The notes under the pieces are model-generated. The model ran no database searches. It was not told where the DNA came from and saw only the letters and a list, made by a program, of their open reading frames with translations. 64,000 nt of DNA from Adineta vaga (Eukaryota; Rotifera): positions 12,028,001-12,092,000 of the forward strand of contig CP075496.1 in NCBI GenBank assembly GCA_021613535.1. Direction: 5' to 3'. Of the stretch, positions 15,201 to 25,892 are shown piece after piece (position 1 is the first letter of the stretch; every line of letters begins with the position of its first letter). The position numbers and the translations under genes are program-made.

Positions 15201-18200
15201 ACATCGATTGGACAATAAATCAAAACTATCTTTCAATTCATGAAGTTCTTCCCGATTCTTTTCATTGTTTTCGGTTTCCATCTAGAATTTGCAAAGTAAA
15301 CATAGATTAAAATACACAATGAACTTTCAACAAACCTCAGAAATTGGTTGTTGTTTCATTGACTCAGATGATACTTTTTCTATAACAATAATGCAACATG
15401 TATTTCATCGTCTTTGTCTAAACAATCAGTAATCTTACCCATCGATTGCTTTTCAGCATCGAGTTGATCATACGCTTCTTTCATTGCTAATAACTCACGA
15501 TTCAGTTCATCCACTGTGTTCACATATGATTCACGGATCGCAACATTTCTACTATTTTCTATATTGAAACAGATGAGAGACAGATGACATATTGCGTAGT
15601 GGTGCTAGTCGAAGAATTACCTGATCGAAGTTCTTCGTTCGTTCTTTCGAGTTGTGCATATCTATGATGAAAGTCTTCTGTTTGTTTTCTGAGTTGTTCG
15701 ACTATCTGTTGAATAAGATCATCAAGTGAACTACTGGAATCAGTAGATAGATATGAAGCAAGTTGATTTCGCAGATTATCGATTTGTGCTTCTTGAGTTC
15801 TATCTTTGAGAAATAGTTCTTCGTTCAACGTATTGATAGTATTCACATATGCTTCTTTCATGTTCTCTAAATTAGTTGTTGATTCTATACAAAACAAAGT
15901 TTACAAACACATCATAGCAAAATCAGAAATACTTGATCGAATACCTGTATGAAGAGTATCATTCTGTTGTTGAAGTTCATGATATCGTTGATTGAAATCA
16001 TCTCTTTCTTTGCTAATATGTCCAATGATTTGTTGTGCAGCTTGATCTAGTGATGAAGTTTCGTCGATGGGTAGAATATCATGCATGAGATTGGCAAATG
16101 TTTGAAATTGAGCTTGATGATATTGTTGCCATGCTCGATTGGCTTCATCAAGTTGTGCGCATCGTGATGTGAGAAGATCGAGATCATCACGCAGTTGCTG
16201 AAGTTCATGTTGAGAAGCAGGAGAAGGTGCAGCTTGATTCAATGACACGTTATGAATTTGTGCCTTTTGAAAACAAAAATAGAGATGAACAATACAATGA
16301 AAATTTTGACAAACCTCTGGAATCGGTGATGGATATTTCTGCTGTCTACTGTGTTGTGAATCAGCTATTGTTGAATCTACAAAGTATTTTTCATAAATAT
16401 TTCTGATCTTTCGAAATGGATATCATACCAGGTGTGGGTGTATTTCGTTCCTGTTGTGCACTACGTATGGATAAACTTTCAAGTTCTTGACTTAACGTAT
16501 ATTTTTCGATTTCAAGTTGATCATTTTGTTGTTTCATCAAGATTACTTGTTGAGTAAGATCATTGATGGTATTGGCATAGGTTTCCTTTATCGTTTGCAT
16601 TTCATTCGTGGTTTCTAAAGGTGACCGAGAAAAAGAAGTTCAATATTTGATTGCAAAATCTATTTATTACCAGTTCGAAGATCTTCATTGAGTTTTTCTG
16701 CTGTTTGCAACTGTTGCATTAGAACTTCTCGTTTATTTTTCAATTGATCGACATATGCAAGAACTTGTTGTGCAATATCATCAAATGTGACAATATCGTC
16801 CAGACGACAACTCTTCCGAAGTTTATCTCGAAAGCTATCCAATTGAATTTGATGAAATTGTGACCATGCTCGATTAGCTTCATCCAATTGTGTATTTCGT
16901 GCTGCGAGAGTAGCAAGATTTTCTTGAAGTTCACGAATTTCTTCTTCATATTTGGTAACATTCGGAGAAGGGCTATGATTTGAAACCTACAAAAACAAAT
17001 AAATACATGATATACATCCGATAAAAAATATAAAAACAGACATTATGAGATTTATCATCTTGAGTTTGATCATGCTCATTGCTTGTGATAGTCTGTGTAT
17101 CTTGAGATCGATGGGTATTGCTTGTTGTAAATTGACCATTATTCGCTTGAAGTAGTTCGTTAGTCACATCTATTTTCATATGAAAAAATTCATGTAATAT
17201 TCATTATCGGAAGAGATAAGAACGTACTTTTCATATCATGAAGTTCACTTATTTGATTATTTAAATCATTAAAACGATTTTCAATCTGTTGTACAATATC
17301 ATTGAATGATAAATGATTAATATCATTCAATTTCAATCTTTCTTGTAATAGAGCTATTTGATTCTGTTGATATTGTTCCCAAGCTTGATTTGCTTCATTG
17401 AGTTGTTTTAATCTAATATTCATTGAAGCGAGTTCTTCACGAAGTAGTTGAGTGTCTTCCATTTCATGTTGAATATTGCTATCGGATGTTGACTGTACAA
17501 GAGGAATATTATGAATACGAGCCTGAAATAAGACATATGCATAGACATAAACATTACAATAAGAAAATCAACAAACTTGTGCAACTTGTTCCGTACGATA
17601 TCGATCTTCTATCATAGGTAATAATTGATCAATTGATTGAATAGAATCAAATGGTAATTTAAAATGTGTATACAAACGTTTTGTTGCTGATTTATATGAA
17701 TTTAATTCGGATTCTAATTGTATTTTATTATCATCCATATTTTCAATGGTTCTTAATAATTGTAAACGATCTTGTTCAAGTTCATTTAATTTTTGTTTAT
17801 CTTGATTGATTTTCGTGTTTAATTGCTCTATTTCATGTCGATCTTGTTGATGATTTAATTGTAATTTTTCGAAATCTTTGCGTAGAATTAATTCACGTTG
17901 TTTTATTTGCTCATTTTCAACAAGATCACTTTCAATTTGACGTAAATAATCCATAACTTGCTGTTTTTCTTGTAGCATCCGACGCTGTGTAGTAGATAAT
18001 TGTGAACGAACTTGAATATTGTCAGAACGAAGCATTTCAATTGTTGAACCTAAAGAATATATTCGAATAAATCTAGTAAATGTTGATGAAACTCTTCAAG
18101 GGTAATCTTTCATGAAAGTTAATGAATGTTCGAACAATAGAATAACAAAAAATATGTTTTTTCAAATTAGAACTATCATGAAATTTGTTTTTTTATTATG

Positions 18201-19938
18201 GAAAATTTCAGTGTCTCATCAACTCAACTATGTTCTCAAGGACAATGTTATCGCTTGATTGAATCTAAAGTTCTATGACTTTGAAGAACAAATAACAACA
18301 TAGTTAGTCTGATAAATTAGACTCTATTGTTATTTTCTGCATAGAAACAGACGATGATGATTCATTTGAAATGAATTAATAAACTTTTCGATTTGTTTTA
18401 CTCGATTGATTCGTAAGAATATGTAGATTACCTTGTTCAGCTATTTGTACATTAGCATGTTGTAATAGTTTTTCTAAATCTTGTCTACTTGATTGTGCTT
18501 CTCTAATATCATTAGTTAAACGTATTCGTTCGGCATCAATTAATTTACAATCACTTTCTAAATTCATCATTGAAACTTCTAAACGACGTTTAACAAGGAT
18601 ATGATTTTGTATATCAACAGTTAATTCAGCTATTTTTTCTTTTAATTCATCGATAACACCAAGTTGAGATTTACCATCACAACGTAAAACGGAAATTTTT
18701 CGAGTTAGATTCGTATTTTTTTCTTTCATATTTTCATATTCTTTTTGTAATTGTTCAAGAACAAAATTTTTTTCTTCTAATGATTTTTGTAGCAATTCTA
18801 ATTTGCTTTGATCATTATTCATATGTGTTAAATTCAAACGTTTATGTTCACTTAAATTATTATTCACTGTTTCCATTTGTTTTTGATATTCAGAACGTTC
18901 TTGTAGAAGTACACGAATTTCTGTTCGTAGTGAATTGATATAATCTTGAAATAAACTACGTTCTTTATCCCATTCAACAAATATCAAATCATCCGATGCT
19001 CCACTATAAGTTGTACCATGTTCAGATTGAGTATCGGCACCTTGTTTACTAACACTACGATGTAAGGAAGAAATTAAATCAGTTTCTGATGTTGATATAT
19101 CACGATTTAATGAATTAACTGATTGACGAATAGCTATACCAGGCATCGATGTTGGTTTTGTATGAAATGTTTCAAAGACTTCTCGATCTTCTATAGATGG
19201 TGATTCAACTGAATTGATTGGAATGAAATGTATTTCATTTGTAGCTGATGAGATGGATGCTGGTACAATAGATTCAGGTATAGATGTAATATAAGTTGAT
19301 GAAAATGGAAGATGATTAATTTGATTGGATTGTTCATTGAAATGAACTGGATGTGTTATTGATGAAATATCAATATTGGTTGTTGTTGATCCATTGAATG
19401 GATTTGTTGTTAATCGTGAACATAGAGATGATGTGGGAGATGAATATGTTCGACCATATTTCATTTGTTTAACACGATCAACTTCTTTTTGAATTTCAGC
19501 AAGTGATGTTGTATGTGTTGAACTTGCTTTCATATCATCTTCATTCAAATTTGATATATGATGATTGGTACCAACAGCTATTTGCTGCAATGTCAATGCA
19601 TCGAATTGATGTAAATTATTCTCATTCAAAACTGAAGTTTGCGTCGATATTAAAGAAGGAGGTGCTGATGCGGGAGGGTCTTGAGTAATTTCTTGTTGTT
19701 GTTGTTGTTGTTGTTGTTGTTGCTGGTTCTGTTGTTGTTGACTAGTCATGGTTATTGATGAGAGTTCGTCTAATGAATGTGAATGTCTAATTGATGTTGA
19801 CTGTTGTTCAGTTTTTTGAAAATCTGTGGAATAATGAACGAGAGAATGATTAAGTATAGAATTTAGTCGATCACTATTTGCAAACTGATTGAATTCTTCG
19901 TCATCAGCTGAAAATGTAACTCTTTCCGGCTTTAACAT
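208..19938 (-). CDS. Giant modular coiled-coil protein, many exons, one frameshift
   Basis: One long minus-strand gene. It starts at ATG 19938 (in-frame TAG seven codons upstream) and stops at 208-210. Exons of about 60-450 nt are separated by mostly 50-70 nt GT-AG introns. Checked joins: exon 1 19938-18432, exon 2 18049-17577, exon 3 17522-17228, all phase-compatible. The N-terminal ~500 residues are Ser/Thr-rich and disordered with a polyQ run, then turn into heptad coiled coil. The rest, probably around 5,000 residues in all, is coiled coil made of repeated modules: an ANRAW-centred ~85-aa module at 10.3-17.5 kb, and alternating KLKRALQ and NEDE modules at 2.6-8.4 kb. No membrane segment is seen at the C-terminus. 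The architecture suggests a golgin- or centrosome-type tether or scaffold, but I do not recognise a specific orthologue. Two neighbouring genes or isoforms cannot be excluded. A 1-nt deletion near 6233 interrupts the frame. Confidence 0.7.
911..1390 (-). other. Longer intron with simple repeats
   Basis: A non-coding stretch of about 470 nt inside the giant gene, longer than its typical introns. It carries a (GA)n run at about 1213-1228 and a (GAA)n run at about 1333-1357. I see no coding sequence or structured RNA in it. Confidence 0.5.
2607..8436 (-). repeat. Super-repeat of alternating KLKRALQ and NEDE modules
   Basis: The C-terminal third of the giant protein repeats a different unit. The KLKRALQ module (variants of KLKRALQTIKDK, then RPDLF, IGEETNERLDHLI and a QATQI coil) occurs at about 3.72-3.96, 5.0-5.21, 6.2-6.42, 7.34-7.56 and 8.04-8.26 kb. 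A companion module (variants of KLSANEDER, RLTEVEHEL, YEEQLKSLIKERNAV) occurs at about 4.48-4.73, 5.72-5.93 and 6.92-7.15 kb, with a weaker one near 2.69-2.85 kb. Together they make a roughly 1.2-1.5 kb higher-order unit repeated three or four times. The proline in RPDLF and the NIGEET loop break the heptads in the same place in each copy, which would give regular hinges. Confidence 0.75.
6208..6234 (-). other. Apparent 1-nt frameshift in giant coiled-coil gene
   Basis: In the third KLKRALQ module the frame runs through EHQATS and then meets TGA at 6210-6208. Shifting by one base at about 6233-6234 restores a reading (LDLLQAELTESEEHYDE) that matches the other copies and joins the next exon in phase. 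The segment between two conserved blocks is 8 nt here and 9 nt in the equivalent positions of the 3.8 kb and 5.0 kb modules. It is not in a homopolymer. It is either a real truncating allele, an exon that is skipped, or a sequencing error. Confidence 0.75.
10352..11790 (-). repeat. Internal duplication, copy 1
   Basis: This block is nearly identical at the DNA level, introns included, to 14976-16264. The best-preserved parts are 10755-11167 (matching 15379-15787) and 11315-11780 (matching 15794-16255). The 10352-10666 part matches 14976-15281 more loosely. Copy 1 keeps 11168-11314, including a short intron at about 11254-11302, which is missing from copy 2. Intron identity shows the duplication is recent or has been homogenised by gene conversion. 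Confidence 0.85.
14976..16264 (-). repeat. Internal duplication, copy 2
   Basis: Partner of 10352-11790, displaced by about 4.5-4.6 kb. Relative to copy 1 it lacks about 140 nt at 15788-15793, which removes an intron and fuses two exons without breaking the frame. It also lacks 3 nt near 15540. Similarity ends in intron sequence near 16264. Confidence 0.85.
18050..18431 (-). other. First intron of giant coiled-coil gene
   Basis: A 382-nt GT-AG intron. The donor follows codon-phase-1 G at 18432 and the acceptor AG lies at 18051-18050; joining gives a clean Gly codon. It is six times longer than most introns here. No gene is visible inside. Confidence 0.7.
19690..19741 (-). repeat. CAA/CAG repeat coding for polyglutamine
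   Basis: A run of CAA/CAG codons on the minus strand in exon 1 of the giant gene. It encodes about 16 Gln interrupted once by Asn. Shorter Gln runs recur elsewhere in the gene (for example about 14010-14032). Confidence 0.9.
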
Positions 19939-20607
19939 TGAGCAAACGAATCTTGTCTAATGGTGTTAAAAATGCCTCAACTATAACAAGATTGATGAGA
20001 CACATTCAGGAAAGAGAGACAGAGAGAGAAAAATATAGACGATACGTATAAGTATGAAGACAAGGACAATTGGAGTGTATCTATAACCAACCACAGAACG
20101 AAAAAGTAAAACGGTCTAGAAAAATAATTATATATTAATTTAATATTAACAAGAAAATTGACATAGAAAAACACAATAAATAACTCAATCAAGCGGAACC
20201 TAATATTTCCTTTTTTGTTTCGTTGTTCTTGATGATAACTCAACGACGCGCTTTTTTCGTTCGTTCTTGTAATCATCAGTATCTGTACACGCGTCGGAAA
20301 AGAATATTTCTGATTGGTTAAAAGCAACCATTTTCCTACAATAGAGTCCTCAATCCAAAAGCAACGAATAATAAATGAAATTGATTTCTAGAGCTTATTT
20401 CTATCTATTTTATCATGCAATAATTTTTGTGAGAAAAAAAATTTCCATTGAACTTCTTTATAGAAAACGAATGTCATGTAAAATTGAATTGTTATTCTAT
20501 TCTGTCGCATCAAATGTACTTATTTCTTTACATCATTTAGTTCTTAAAACGCCTATTATATAGATAAATTGTATTTTTATTCATTGACATTTTAGCGTCT
20601 CAAAAGA
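19939..20607. promoter_or_regulatory. Divergent intergenic region, giant gene / HARS1
   Basis: A 669-nt spacer between two head-to-head start codons, so it must hold both promoters. It includes a GA-rich stretch near 20010-20030. A pyrimidine-AG acceptor-like motif ends at 20595, 13 nt before the HARS1 ATG, which fits a trans-splice or 5'-UTR intron acceptor. No TATA box can be assigned with confidence. Confidence 0.45.
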
Positions 20608-22718
20608 ATGGCAACGAATTCAGATTCTTTGGCGAATTTATCTTCAACCATGGCAACAACTATGTCAATAACTGATACAGATCTTTCTGATTTAATTAAA
20701 ATACAAGGTGATCTTGTTAAAAAATTGAAAGCAGAAAAAGCTTCTAAGGAACAGGTTTGTGATCTTATAAACGATTTCTTACAAAGCGGAAAATGATTTT
20801 GAATAGATTGACGAAGCTGTTAAAAAACTGCTTGCTTTAAAACAAGAACTTGCTGATCATCAAGCAGCAAATGGTGAAGAAGCAAGTACCGCTGCTGACA
20901 AACTTCTTAAAACACCTCGAGTAAGCTGTTTTGTTTTCTAACTATGTAACAAAATTATCGTTTAATTAGGGTACACGCGATTATCATCCAGGTCAGATGA
21001 AAGTTCGTGAGCAAGTCTTCAAAACAATAACCGATTGTTTTAAACAACACGGTGCGGAAACAATCGATACACCAGTTATCGAAATAGCGGTAGAAGAAAA
21101 TTACATCTTTTTCTGATTATTTTAATGCTAGTTTTTCTAGACATTGCTCACAGAGAAATATGGTGAAGATTCGAAACTTATTTATGAATTAAAAGATCAA
21201 GGTGGCGCCGAACCTTTGGCATTACGTTATGATTTAACAGTTCCATTTGCACGTTATATTGCGCAAAATAAAATTGCAAACATGAAACGATATCATATCG
21301 GCAAAGTTTATCGACGTGATAATCCAAAAATGTTACGAGGTCGTTATAGAGAATTTTATCAATGTGATTTTGATATTGCCGGTGAATTTGATGCAATGGT
21401 ACCTGATGCAGAATGTATTAAAATTATTGTAGAAATTCTCGATAAACTTGATCTCGGAGACTTTAAAGTCCATGTAAGTAAACAGAAAATTTAATATTTT
21501 ATTGATACGATATTTTCTAGGTTAATCATCGTAAATTACTTGATGCTATCTTTGCTGTATGTGGTGTTCCGGATTCACACTTTCGTCCGATAAGTTCAGC
21601 AGTTGATAAACTTGACAAAGTATTGACTTGTATTCTTAGTATAAATTTATTAGTTTATGTTATTTTAGACACCATGGAATGATGTTCGAAATGAAATGAT
21701 TCATCAAAAAGGCTTATCACCAGAAGTTGCCGATAAGATTTGGGGTTATGTTCAAATGCATGGTAAATCATTTCTTATATCCGTTTCGATAATAAATCAT
21801 CTTTTCCTTGTGTGATGTTGTAGGAAGTACAGAACTGGTTACTAAGCTTCAAGCAGATGCTCAGTTAGCTGGTCAACAATCTGCAATTGATGCATTGAAA
21901 GATTTGGAAGTACTCTTTCGTTATTTAACATTATATGAAGTGATGGATAAAGTAAGAGAAAATTAAATAAAAACTTCTAAAAATTGATTATATCTATTTA
22001 TTTAGATCGTATTCGATTTGAAATTAGCGCGTGGTTTAGATTACTATACTGGTGTTATTTTTGAAGCTGTTTTAGTTAAATATCAATATGATGCACAATT
22101 AGGTGATGATCAAGTCGCTGTTGGTAGTGTTGCTGGTGGTGGAAGATATGATGAATTAGTTAAAAAACTCGATCCAAGACAACGATCAGTGCCATGTATT
22201 GGAGCCAGTATTGGTGTTGAAAGAATTTTTGCAATTAAAGAACATCAAATGGCTGAATCAAAGATTCAAACGAAAACAGTTGAAACAGAAGTTTATGTTG
22301 CCTCTGCTCAAAAAAATTTAATTGAAGAACGTATGAAATTATGTAATTATTTATGGGCAAATGGATTCAAAGTTTGTCATTTATTTATTAGTATTACTGA
22401 CTAATTAGTTGAATTGATTTTCTAGGCAGAAATGGCATTTAAACGTAATCCAAAAATGCTTGATCAATTACAATATTGTGAAAAAAATCAAATTGAATTA
22501 TGTGTAATTATCGGTGATTCAGAATTAAAAGATGGTAAAGTGAAAATTCGCAATGTTATTACACGAGAAGAAGTAAGAGAGATTCATTTTTTTTGTCTAT
22601 ATTAATTACAAATTACATCCTATTTTAGTGTGATGTTCCCCGTGAACAACTTGCTGAGCAATTAACCGTTCATCTTGCAACCGTTCGAGAACAATCTAAG
22701 GATTTATCATCAAAATAG
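20608..22718 (+). CDS. HARS1: Histidyl-tRNA synthetase, 10 exons
   Basis: Charges tRNA-His with histidine, in the cytosol and possibly also mitochondria. Exons: 20608-20754, 20807-20920, 20970-21089, 21141-21473, 21521-21619, 21669-21762, 21824-21951, 22006-22371, 22426-22572, 22629-22718; total 1,638 nt, 545 aa. An N-terminal WHEP helical hairpin (about residues 25-75) precedes the class II catalytic core. Visible are TRDYHPGQM (start of core), [10 protein letters not shown], the motif 2 loop with YRRDNP and [15 protein letters not shown], the histidine-binding [10 protein letters not shown], and motif 3 SIGVERIF. The anticodon-binding domain follows ([12 protein letters not shown] to the end). 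Length and order match animal HARS1. The protein starts MATNSDSL with several nearby Met codons, so the exact start, and a possible mitochondrial-targeting form, is open. Confidence 0.97.
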
Positions 22719-22904
22719 ACAACAACTGATTAATTTCTATATTTTGTTTGTTTTGTTGTTGTAGCCTATCCTTTGAAGAACAGTATATTTTCTTTTAGCC
22801 ATAAACACAAGATCCTATCGTTGAGTCATTTCAAAATCTATGAGAAATAATAGAAAAAGAAGAATGAAAAATCTTCATTTTATTCTTACACAAACAAATG
22901 GATG

Positions 22905-22910
22905 AATAAA
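22905..22910 (+). terminator. Poly(A) signal of HARS1
   Basis: AATAAA about 190 nt after the HARS1 stop, the first good poly(A) hexamer on this strand. Confidence 0.5.
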
Positions 22911-23253
22911 AAACAAAAGAACTTTCCGTAAACTGAATCATATTTCTCATTGCTTGACGAACGATGAATCAGTTGATCTTGCTAGACTTTAATACGATTG
23001 ATCTTTCATGAAATATAGAATAATATTCTATATTTCTGACTTGCTTTATCGTGCTCTTGCTTTTGTGAACATTATCAGTTATTTACATCTTTTTTTTGTC
23101 ATGATTCTTCATAGAAGAAAAAAAACATATAGATTATCGATATCTGCATTCAGAAAACCTACATTGTCACTTTTTTCTCAACATAAACATGACCTTTTTT
23201 CCGTTTGCAATCATCGACGATAAATCAAATCTGTATTTGCTTATAATTTTCAG
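22911..23253 (+). other. Spacer HARS1 to LAMTOR4 with acceptor abutting the ATG
   Basis: A non-coding spacer. Its end, at about 23240-23253, is a pyrimidine-rich stretch closing in TTTTCAG directly against the LAMTOR4 ATG at 23254. No convincing upstream donor or first exon is seen, so this looks like an outron and trans-splice acceptor. The small ORF inside the spacer has no family features. Confidence 0.5.
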
Positions 23254-23604
23254 ATGAGCACTTCACTGAAAGTTTTTGACAATGTTCCTGATTGTGTTGG
23301 ATATTTAGTAATGAATGCAGATGGTTCAGTTGAACATAGTCATGGTGATTTACAAAATAATGAAACTGTAGCAAATTTGATATATAAAATGGTTCTATGT
23401 GCTATTAAAGTTAGTGTACATCCAACTAAGCAAATTCTATTCAACCGATTTACAGGTTTGAAAGAAAAACATACGTTCATTTTGTAAATTTAATTGTCAA
23501 ACATTTTTCTAGTTTCCAATGATCAATATGTCTATTGTGTTTCATCTGCAAATAATCGAATTTATGCAGTTAAACGTCGACAAGAATCATCGGCAATGGC
23601 TTGA
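23254..23604 (+). CDS. LAMTOR4: LAMTOR4, Ragulator complex subunit
   Basis: Subunit of the lysosomal Ragulator (LAMTOR) complex that anchors Rag GTPases for mTORC1 activation; roadblock-type fold. Two exons, 23254-23455 and 23513-23604, join in phase 1 to give 97 aa, close to the ~99 aa of the family. Diagnostic parts are IPDxxGYLV-like VPDCVGYLVM, the GDLxNxE-like GDLQNNETVAN, and the terminal strands ending in RIYAVKRRQ. The last strand is where the family ends in VKR. ATG follows an AG acceptor directly. It runs in the same direction as HARS1 with about 535 nt between them; I see no functional link. Confidence 0.88.
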
Positions 23605-23657
23605 AATCGATATATTCTATATATTATTTTTCCTAGTGATTATTTTTTCGAAATACG

Positions 23658-23663
23658 AATAAA
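23658..23663 (+). terminator. Poly(A) signal of LAMTOR4
   Basis: AATAAA 54 nt after the stop codon, a normal short 3' UTR distance for this window. Confidence 0.5.
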
Positions 23664-24472
23664 ATTCATGATTTTCTTATTTGTCATATCATTCAATCGA
23701 CTTCCGTTGATGTCTCTATGTGATATTCACATGATAATTAATGAAAAAATGATTGTCTATCAGTCGAATATTTTGGATAGCTGTGTAATATATTAATTAA
23801 AGTGTGACTGTATAAGATATGCAAAATAATATGTGTCATTTTTATAAATGATTTCATCATTCCTTATGCACGAATATTACTAACTTTTTATTTGTCATTA
23901 CTGAAAATGGGATCTTTCTCATAACAAATCCGACAATAACAATGTGTGAAATGACAGGTGATGCTGAAAACTCCGTGTTATGTTGAAGAAATCCCATTGT
24001 AATACGATATGGCATTGAAAATGCTTTCATTCCTACATGATGCGCTTCCTATTCTATTTTCAACTAAAAAATGAATGGGTCGTAACTGACGGATTCGACA
24101 TTTTTCGTGCTACTATTTTTAACTACGTCTAACCAATTATTCTAAAACGTAATTATCTTAATAAATGCTGACGTATTTTCTACCTCCAACTCATTTGCTG
24201 TCAATAATCCCAAAGTGATTACATCATAAGAGGGAAGAAGAGAAACGAAAACGTAGGTGATCGACTACGAGCAACTATGTTTGCTTATTTTTATTAATGA
24301 ATCATTCTAAAATTATTTGAATAAATGATTCATTCGTAGATTTGATGAAAGGAAAAATTCGCAACGTATTCATACACACGCATTTTATACACCTGGAATG
24401 AGTCATAAAGCATACATTTGATCAACGTCTGCTTTTACTCATTTCTGCATAACGTTTCTCAATAACAACCCT
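23664..24472. other. Intergenic, no gene seen
   Basis: About 800 nt of A+T-rich sequence with stops in all frames. It should hold the phosphatase promoter. No repeat or RNA gene is apparent. Confidence 0.5.
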
Positions 24473-25667
24473 ATGTCGCAACGATCATCGAAAGACCAAT
24501 GTCTTTCAACACTATCCCAGATCTTCCCATTTTTGTACGTTGGTTCTCAAGAAGATGCTTTGTCCATAGAAATCATACAGGCATGATTCTTTTCTTTGAT
24601 TCTGTTCGATTTCATTATGATATGTCATTTTATTTTGTAGAAAAATCAGATAACCCATGTGATTAATGTAAGTACAACAGGTGATAGACCATCCTTTCTT
24701 AATGAAGATGATAACGAACATTTTTTACGAATACCAATTAATGATTCTTTGGATGCACAACTATTACCTTATTTCGATCAAGCTTATGCGTTTATTGGTG
24801 AATATATGTTTTTTTTCCATGAAAAATTCATCTGGGTTTTTTTAAACATCTTTAGAAAAAGCACGATCAAATAAAGGACATGTTCTTATCCATTGTTTAG
24901 GTATGTTTATCTGTTTTTTTACGATGATTAACCGTCTTGTTGTATTTCTAGCGGGTATTAGTCGTTCGCCAGCTCTTGCAATTGCATATGTTATACGTTA
25001 TTTACATTTATCTGCAGATGATGCATATAAACATGTCAAAGAACGTCGACGACAAATCTCACCGAATTTTAATTTTTTAGGTCAGTTACGTCAATATGAA
25101 AGTAATCTTACGTCCATATCTACAAACAATTCAATACCGAAATGTATTAAAGTTGAATCACCTGTTAATGAACGTCGTTATTGTATACAAGTAGAAAGTT
25201 GTAGTCATATAGATAATTCAATAAAACATCGAACAAATGTTTTGAAACGTCCTACATGTTTTAATTTTGATTCAATGAATGCTCGAAGATCTCAAACAAT
25301 AACTCCATCTCTATCTTGTTTTGCACAGTTAACACTTCAATCGATTCCTCAACAACAACAACAACAATTTTCATTTCAACCGTCAGAATCCTCACAATCA
25401 AATGATGTATCAATGTTAGACGACGAGTTCCCAGGAGTGAAGTTGATAAATAGTAGTTATGATGAAATAAGAAGTAAAAAACGAATTGAAGTCACACCGA
25501 AAACTCCTTTATTGGAACAATCAGATTTAATCAATAGCTATTTTCAAGGATCAGAAATGCTATCAAAATCATTAGAACAATGGAAATCTTCGCAAACATT
25601 TGATACAAATACAGAAACCATAACGAATGGAGTTTTGACTTCAAGTCTCGAAGTCTTTGTTTTGTAA
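24473..25667 (+). CDS. Dual-specificity (MAP kinase-type) phosphatase
   Basis: Removes phosphate from Tyr and Ser/Thr of substrates, most likely MAP kinases. Exons 24473-24580, 24641-24797, 24856-24900 and 24952-25667 give 1,026 nt, 341 aa. The N-terminus opens directly into the catalytic domain (FPFLYVGSQEDA, then HVINVS). The signature HCLAGISRSP holds the catalytic Cys at about residue 100, and the general-acid Asp is probably in PINDSLD. The block ISPNFNFLGQLRQYE is typical of the DUSP8/DUSP16 (MKP-7) branch. Unlike those, no N-terminal rhodanese/docking domain is visible, so substrate docking may differ or an upstream exon may be missed. The C-terminal ~190 residues are Ser/Gln-rich and disordered with a short polyQ. 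Intron 1 has a GC donor. Confidence 0.88.
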
Positions 25668-25886
25668 TTTAATGTTTTCTCTTTACTTCATTTTAACAAA
25701 CAAATTTCGGTGTTTTTTTGTTATTGTTGTTGCTGTTGTTGTTATTGTTGCTTTCATCATTTTAAATGAGATGTTTTCTTTCAAGGTAAATTTGATAAGA
25801 AGCTTTAGAAGCGCTACTGTTAAATTTATCATTCACGCTGAGATATGGTGCTATAAATGTTGACTAATCGAATACTATTTTATTTC

Positions 25887-25892
25887 AATAAA
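25887..25892 (+). terminator. Poly(A) signal of phosphatase gene
   Basis: AATAAA 220 nt downstream of the stop. The remaining spacer to the convergent glycosylase gene (to 26357) contains no gene I can support. Confidence 0.45.

Larger units (their letters stand above)
10352..17462 (-). repeat. Tandem array of ANRAW coiled-coil modules (about 11 copies)
   Basis: Within the giant gene a module of about 85-90 residues recurs. It opens with a heptad stretch ending in a variant of QLDEANRAW, then about 20 residues on a KL...PID/IDEN-like loop, a SLDDIAQQI-like helix, a KERDDFN-like helix, and ends in LRSG/LHTG at an exon end. Copies lie at about 17.2-17.5, 16.7-17.0, 15.9-16.25, 15.0-15.3, 14.3-14.6, 13.7-13.95, 13.4-13.6, 12.8-13.05, 12.0-12.25, 11.5-11.8 and 10.35-10.67 kb. 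Degenerate relatives sit at 11.0-11.25 and 9.6-9.98 kb. Between most copies is a second exon type (variants of ESYVNTVDELN). Module edges coincide with introns, so the array probably grew by exon duplication. Confidence 0.75.

Noticed and set aside
23008-23223. 71-aa plus-strand ORF between HARS1 and LAMTOR4
   Set aside because: Phe/Leu/His-rich noise composition, no motif, no splice partner; it lies in the presumed outron/promoter of LAMTOR4.
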